Below, piece after piece: positions 53,670-56,988 of a stretch of DNA of 56,988 nt. The stretch is taken from IMG/VR virus record IMGVR_UViG_3300009012_000001, positions 1 through 56,988 of that record, one strand, 5' to 3'. A program made the translations under genes and the position numbers. The notes under the pieces are model-generated. The model saw nothing but the letters and a program-made list of their open reading frames with translations, made no database searches and had not been told where the DNA came from. This stretch comes from a virus. How positions within the stretch are numbered: the stretch's first letter is position 1; every line of letters starts with the position of its first letter.

Positions 53670-53993
53670 TTATTGGGTCCGGAAAATCAGGCCCATGATG
53701 TGGTATGTCGCGGCCGGGGCGGCCCCATCGGTGGTCTGCAGCGTGATGCCGACGCCAGGGTTGATGCTGGTGACGATGTACGACCGCGACGCCAACGACG
53801 CGGCGGCGGTCGGCCCCTGGATGCTCAGGAAGATGAGCGAATCGGAGTCGACCACGGTGGTGGCCACGCTCGTCGTGGCCGTGGTGACGCTGAGGAGTTT
53901 GAACGCCCACGGGTTCGTGTTGCCGATGACCGTGGTGACGGGCCCGCGGAGCATCCCGCGGAAAATCTGTTCCGCTGTCTGTCGACCGGGCAT
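53670..53993 (-). CDS. Hypothetical virion protein
   Basis: 107 residues. TAEQIFRGMLRGPVTTVIGN, then TTATTSVATTVVDSDSLIFL and VGITLQTTDGAAPAATYHIM. Strand-rich; probably a minor head or decoration protein. A strong hairpin lies in the gap upstream. Confidence 0.6.
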   Translation of the reverse strand: MPGRQTAEQIFRGMLRGPVTTVIGNTNPWAFKLLSVTTATTSVATTVVDSDSLIFLSIQGPTAAASLASRSYIVTSINPGVGITLQTTDGAAPAATYHIMGLIFRTQ

Positions 53994-54011
53994 GATGGTG
54001 TCCTCCCGTGC

Positions 54012-54043
54012 CCGGCGGCGTGTCCGTCAGGGACCGCCGCCGG
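54012..54043 (-). other. Intergenic hairpin in the head operon
   Basis: CCGGCGGCG (54012-54020) with CGCCGCCGG (54035-54043), plus inner GTCC/GGAC, gives about 13 bp with a 5-nt loop. There is no T-run on either strand, so it is more likely an RNA processing or stability element than a terminator. Confidence 0.5.
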
Positions 54044-54069
54044 CGTGATGCCGGCGCCAGGCCGGGGGG

Positions 54070-54270
54070 TTACGGTGCGGTGGTGTCTTTCAACACTTTG
54101 CCGAGCGCGGCTTCCACCCCGGCGCGGACCACGTCCTCGTTCGGCTGGCTGAACGCGTCCATCTTCCGGCGCGCGACGCGTTCGATGTCACGCCAGACCG
54201 TGATGGGGTAGTCCTTGATGTCGCCCTTGTGGAAGTTCGTGCCCACGTCCTTGGTGAAGACCCGCTGCAT
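54070..54270 (-). CDS. Small hypothetical head protein
   Basis: 66 residues from ATG 54270 (GGGAG upstream). VFTKDVGTNFHKGDIKDYPI, then IERVARRKMDAFSQPNEDVV. Helical C-terminal half. It follows the major capsid gene after a terminator-like hairpin. No family recognised. Confidence 0.55.
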   Translation of the reverse strand: MQRVFTKDVGTNFHKGDIKDYPITVWRDIERVARRKMDAFSQPNEDVVRAGVEAALGKVLKDTTAP

Positions 54271-54289
54271 GGCGGCTCCCGTGAACGAA

Positions 54290-54326
54290 GGGGAGGGCCG
54301 CATCCTCGCGGGTATCGGCCCTCCCC
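54290..54326 (-). terminator. Terminator-like hairpin after the major capsid gene
   Basis: GGGGAGGGCCG (54290-54300) pairs with CGGCCCTCCCC (54316-54326), 11 bp without mismatch and a 15-nt loop. On the minus strand it is followed by TTCGTTC, a weak T tract. It may partly terminate, so that capsid mRNA exceeds the distal genes. Confidence 0.6.
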
Positions 54327-54350
54327 CGATTCTGCCTACGCCACCGCGCC

Positions 54351-55325
54351 TTACAGCGTGGCGTTGATGAGGTACGCCAGGTTCGGCGCGATGATTTTCT
54401 CCTGTTGCCAGTACCCGGCGGCGATGACCTCGACCTTCGCGCCGGGGTCCGCGCCTTCGTACCGTTCCACGGCCATCGGCCCGGGCAACCCTTCGGGCGT
54501 CCACTGGAACGCCAGCCCGAACGTGGCCGTCTGCAGGCTCAGGCCGGGGACCACGCGCGCCAACAGGGCGTTGTTGCCCCAGATGTTGGTGATGGACGGC
54601 GTGGCCGCTTCCGGGGCGTTGTTCTTGATGCCCCGGCCCAGCAGGAGCGTGTCCACCATGAACACGGCGGACAGTTCCGCGTCGGTGAGGTAGCCGCCGC
54701 GCGAATACTTATACATGTCCAGCAGCAGCGGATGGCGCCGGACAATCATGTAGGTGTCCACGTCCAGCATCAGCGTGTTGGCCATCAATCCGGTGCGCTG
54801 GCGGATGAACGCGTGCCCCGAGGTGATGTCCGCGATGGGGTCGGAGTTGGGGTAGTTCGACCACGCCGTGGCGGACAACACGACGCCGCTGCCGAGGTTG
54901 CTGATGGACGTGACGAGGTTGGCCACGCGCACTTCCATGTCGCGCAGCAGGGCCTCGGTCACGATGCCGGTGGTGTTCTCGCGCAGGCGCAGGGCCGCGT
55001 CCGCGTTGGCGAGGTCTTCCAGGGCGTTCTCCCCAGCCAGCGCGTAGTTGTTGCAGTAGTACGCGTCGGAACTGACCTTCCATTCGACGCGGCGAGGCGA
55101 CGTCTTGGCCTCGCGCAGGGTAACGGGCACCTGGAGCCACGAGTTCGGGTCCAGGACGTAATACTTATTGGAACGGTTGATGACCGGCACGGGCGGGCAG
55201 ATTTTGGTGGCGAGGAAGTCTTCCGTGCTCTGGAACGCCTTCACCGCCACGTTCGTGAGCGGCACGTCCAGATGCGCGTCCCGCCCGGACACGGTGGTTT
55301 GGTAGACCCTCACGTCGCCGGGCAT
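54351..55325 (-). CDS. Major capsid protein
   Basis: 324 residues from ATG 55325 (GGAGGAG upstream). DVPLTNVAVKAFQSTEDFLA, KYYVLDPNSWLQVPVTLREA, WKVSSDAYYCNNYALAGE, then MANTLMLDVDTYMIVRRHPL and MYKYSRGGYLTDAELSAVFM. The order (long N-terminal arm with repeated acid-basic helices, then a 'NTLMLDVDTYMIVR' strand and a 'L-T-D-A-E-L' helix) fits phage capsid proteins of the HK97 fold. Its operon position, right after the protease/scaffold and decoration genes, fits the Mu-like head. Confidence 0.82.
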   Translation of the reverse strand: MPGDVRVYQTTVSGRDAHLDVPLTNVAVKAFQSTEDFLATKICPPVPVINRSNKYYVLDPNSWLQVPVTLREAKTSPRRVEWKVSSDAYYCNNYALAGENALEDLANADAALRLRENTTGIVTEALLRDMEVRVANLVTSISNLGSGVVLSATAWSNYPNSDPIADITSGHAFIRQRTGLMANTLMLDVDTYMIVRRHPLLLDMYKYSRGGYLTDAELSAVFMVDTLLLGRGIKNNAPEAATPSITNIWGNNALLARVVPGLSLQTATFGLAFQWTPEGLPGPMAVERYEGADPGAKVEVIAAGYWQQEKIIAPNLAYLINATL

Positions 55326-55406
55326 GTGCGTGTGTGCTCCTCCCTGATGGTGCGCGGTGCTCCCGCTTCGGCTCACGGGGAGGTCGTGCGGACTGCGCGG
55401 TGCGGC

Positions 55407-55793
55407 CTAGATGGCGCCGGCCCACCGGAACGGCGGGAAGATTTCGAACGTGTAGATGTTCCCCGTCGCCGTGGTGACGAGCGGACGCCCGAACACCATG
55501 TCGCCGGACCCCGCAGCCACGGCGCGGCCGGAGCCGTCCGTGGTGGCGAAGGCGTTCGCGGTGATGGTGCCGCCGGCGTAGACCTTGCTGAGGCCCAGGA
55601 TGCCGACGGTGACGTTCTCGCCGGGGTTCCCCGGTTTAGTCTGCGTGACCCCGCACAGGGCGGAGTCGGTCTTCAGCGACGCCACGTTCACGGTGTTCGC
55701 GGCCGCGAACCGGGCGAGGTGATACTGCGCGCCCGAGGCGAACCCGGACTGCACGACGAACGCCTCGGCCCAGATGATGTGCGCTTCGGCCAT
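55407..55793 (-). CDS. Capsid decoration protein (DUF2190-like)
   Basis: 128 residues. QYHLARFAAANTVNVASLKT, CGVTQTKPGNPGENVTVGIL, then YAGGTITANAFATTDGSGRA. The order matches small capsid-cement proteins of Mu-like heads ('GVTQNKPxxGexVxV...AGgxItaG...D..GraV'). It probably stabilises the expanded capsid. The gap 55794-55901 holds only a short hairpin around 55812-55830. Confidence 0.7.
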   Translation of the reverse strand: MAEAHIIWAEAFVVQSGFASGAQYHLARFAAANTVNVASLKTDSALCGVTQTKPGNPGENVTVGILGLSKVYAGGTITANAFATTDGSGRAVAAGSGDMVFGRPLVTTATGNIYTFEIFPPFRWAGAI

Positions 55794-55901
55794 GGTCTAT
55801 GTCCCCTTTCGACTCACGGGGAGTCGATGCGCCCGCGATGTGTGACAGGCACGGCACGGGCGGTTCTGCGTCGCGATGGCCTACGGGGGCGTGGGCGCAG
55901 T

Positions 55902-56988
55902 CTAACTGCGCGCGTAGGCGTCCTTCAACTGCGGGTCGGCCGCGAAGACCGCGGCCTGGATTTCCTTCACCTGCTTGATGGGGTCCATCTTGTGTTCCCG
56001 GGCGTAGTCGGCCATGCGCTTGGCCAGTTCGGCGCGCGCGTTGGCCTCGGGCGGCCGCTCCGGCCGGTCGACCAGGACGGTGGCCAGTTCGCCGTACAGC
56101 CGCCGCTTCTGGCGGTTGTGCCAGTCGGAAAACTCGCGCAGGATGTCCCGGACGTCCACGTCCTCCAGGACCGCGTCGGACCGGCCCTCCAGGTAGCGCG
56201 GGAACTTCTGCACGCGCGGCCCGCCGGTGGCGAAATCGTACAGCGGGACCAGGAACCGCTTCGGGATGGGCGCCTCGACCGTCGCGGCGAAGGACGCCAC
56301 GGCGGCTTGGCGTTCCATTTCTTTCCGCTCGGCTTCCTTGGCGGACAATTCCTTGATACGCGCCTCCTGCTGCTCGTACAGCCGGCGGTCGATGAGTTCG
56401 CTGCCGACGAAACGCGCCTTGAATGCATCCAGCGCCTTAGCCTCCAGCCCGAATTCCCGCTGCATCGCGGCGAGGATGGAGTCCAACACCGGTTCCTTGG
56501 GCTGCTCCTTCACGGGCGGCACGACGGCCGCCGCGGCGGCCGTCGTCGCGGTGGTGTTCGTGGTGCCAGTCGTGACCGTGTGGACCGTCTGGTCCGTCAT
56601 CGTCTTCGAATCCCCCTTCGCCGCGAAACAGGCTTCTTTCAGGCTGTTGCAGATGGCCCCCGGGTCGACCGGGGCGTCCCCGCCCGGTTTGGGCGGGTTG
56701 TCCATGCACCGGGTGCGGAACCCCTCCGCGTCCCCGTACTTGTCGCACAACCCGCGCAACATGGGTTCCGGGATGTTCTCCATCTGGAACGTCCCGTCCG
56801 CGTTGCGCGGCACCTTCAGTTCCGTGTACCGCAATTCCCGCATCTTCGCCGCGCATGGAGGGCACAGCGACTCCATCTCTGCGAGGGTGATGCGCCATTC
56901 CACGGCCTGCGTCATCGTCTTCCCCCCTTTTGCGTCGTCCCCCGCGGGGACCATGGTGACTTTTCCTCGGACCCCGTCGCCGAGTTCG
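55902..56988 (-). CDS. Prohead protease / scaffold protein, C-terminal part (continues at position 123)
   Basis: This is the C-terminal part of the gene that begins at 803. The first codons here repeat those at 1-123. An internal ATG (56915, residue 252) has a strong ribosome site (GGGGGGAAG), so a separate 337-residue scaffold may be made from the same frame, as with lambda Nu3. The region has MESLCPPCAAKMREL, a Thr/Ala/Pro linker (about 365-395), then helices typical of scaffolds (EQQEARIKELSAKEAERKEM, ELAKRMADYAREHKMDPIKQ). It shapes the procapsid and is removed by the protease part. Confidence 0.8.
   Translation of the reverse strand, partial: ELGDGVRGKVTMVPAGDDAKGGKTMTQAVEWRITLAEMESLCPPCAAKMRELRYTELKVPRNADGTFQMENIPEPMLRGLCDKYGDAEGFRTRCMDNPPKPGGDAPVDPGAICNSLKEACFAAKGDSKTMTDQTVHTVTTGTTNTTATTAAAAAVVPPVKEQPKEPVLDSILAAMQREFGLEAKALDAFKARFVGSELIDRRLYEQQEARIKELSAKEAERKEMERQAAVASFAATVEAPIPKRFLVPLYDFATGGPRVQKFPRYLEGRSDAVLEDVDVRDILREFSDWHNRQKRRLYGELATVLVDRPERPPEANARAELAKRMADYAREHKMDPIKQVKEIQAAVFAADPQLKDAYARS
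56866..56988. repeat. Terminal direct repeat, right copy
   Basis: Identical to 1-123; see the left copy. Removing it gives a circle of 56,865 bp. Confidence 0.95.

Noticed and set aside
56915-56954. ATG at 56954 as the start of a separate 350-residue protein
   Set aside because: The frame is open further upstream through the junction to 803. The ATG at 56954 has no ribosome site, unlike the internal one at 56915.
1-56988. tRNA genes
   Set aside because: I looked on both strands for T-arm strings (GGTTCGA-type) with matching arms. The hits lie inside genes and lack cloverleaf context.
1-56988. CRISPR arrays
   Set aside because: No regularly spaced repeats with unique spacers. The tandem repeats at 9429, 15524/15630 and 28182 have other patterns.
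56866-56988. Physical direct terminal repeats of the virion DNA
   Set aside because: A coding frame runs through both copies in phase and 123 bp is a plausible assembly overlap, so a circular assembly explains it more simply. It is not fully excluded.

Overview
This window is the complete genome of a temperate-looking, tailed double-stranded DNA phage (or an excised prophage) with high GC content, probably near 65 %. It is cut open at an arbitrary point. The last 123 bases (56866-56988) repeat the first 123 exactly, so the unit is a circle of about 56,865 bp, and one gene (prohead protease/scaffold) runs across the junction. The host is probably a high-GC, Gram-negative (two-membrane) bacterium. 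The phage encodes an outer-membrane beta-barrel protein with a signal peptide and a terminal Phe, and it uses near-consensus sigma-70 promoters. I see no tRNA gene and no CRISPR array.

Layout. (1) Late genes on the minus strand run from about 7881 leftward across the junction and on to 29854. In transcription order they are: a ParB-methyltransferase, small and large terminase, nuclease, a Mu-type portal fused to a MuF domain, a glycosyltransferase, the protease/scaffold gene, head decoration, major capsid, structural proteins and tail-fibre-like proteins. A sugar-modification block follows (39.8-47.5 kb), then connectors, tail tube, tape measure, tail tip, a tail fibre gene split by a group I intron, and lysis genes. 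The head is Mu-like and the tail looks siphovirus-like. (2) A second leftward operon (16872-8973) carries a tyrosine integrase, a Ro60/TROVE protein with a long structured leader, small proteins, a second DNA methyltransferase, a SLOG-like protein and a solitary primase-type zinc finger. (3) A rightward operon (17067-29826) holds small accessory genes, among them a ribbon-helix-helix regulator, a ParB-like protein, homing endonucleases, an outer-membrane protein, a lone LexA-type DNA-binding domain, three tandem paralogues and a prohibitin-like protein. Most genes overlap by 4 nt (ATGA or GTGA), which indicates tight translational coupling.

Most striking features. A 197-nt group I intron interrupts the tail fibre gene, with a free-standing HNH endonuclease just upstream. 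A dispersed promoter/operator family (GGTAGAA / TTCTACC half-sites placed over TTGACR-N17-TATAAT promoters) occurs at eight positions on both strands and controls Ro60, the outer-membrane protein, the RHH regulator and others. One of these promoters, perfect in spacing and in its -10 box, drives no gene. It reads into a 181-nt gap inside the opposite-strand sugar operon, and that gap folds into a closed, multi-branched, pseudoknot-capable RNA. A phage Ro60 homologue and an orphan structured RNA that share a promoter/operator type form a candidate Ro-RNA system. No DNA polymerase, helicase or complete primase is visible, so replication must depend on the host or on unrecognised genes.
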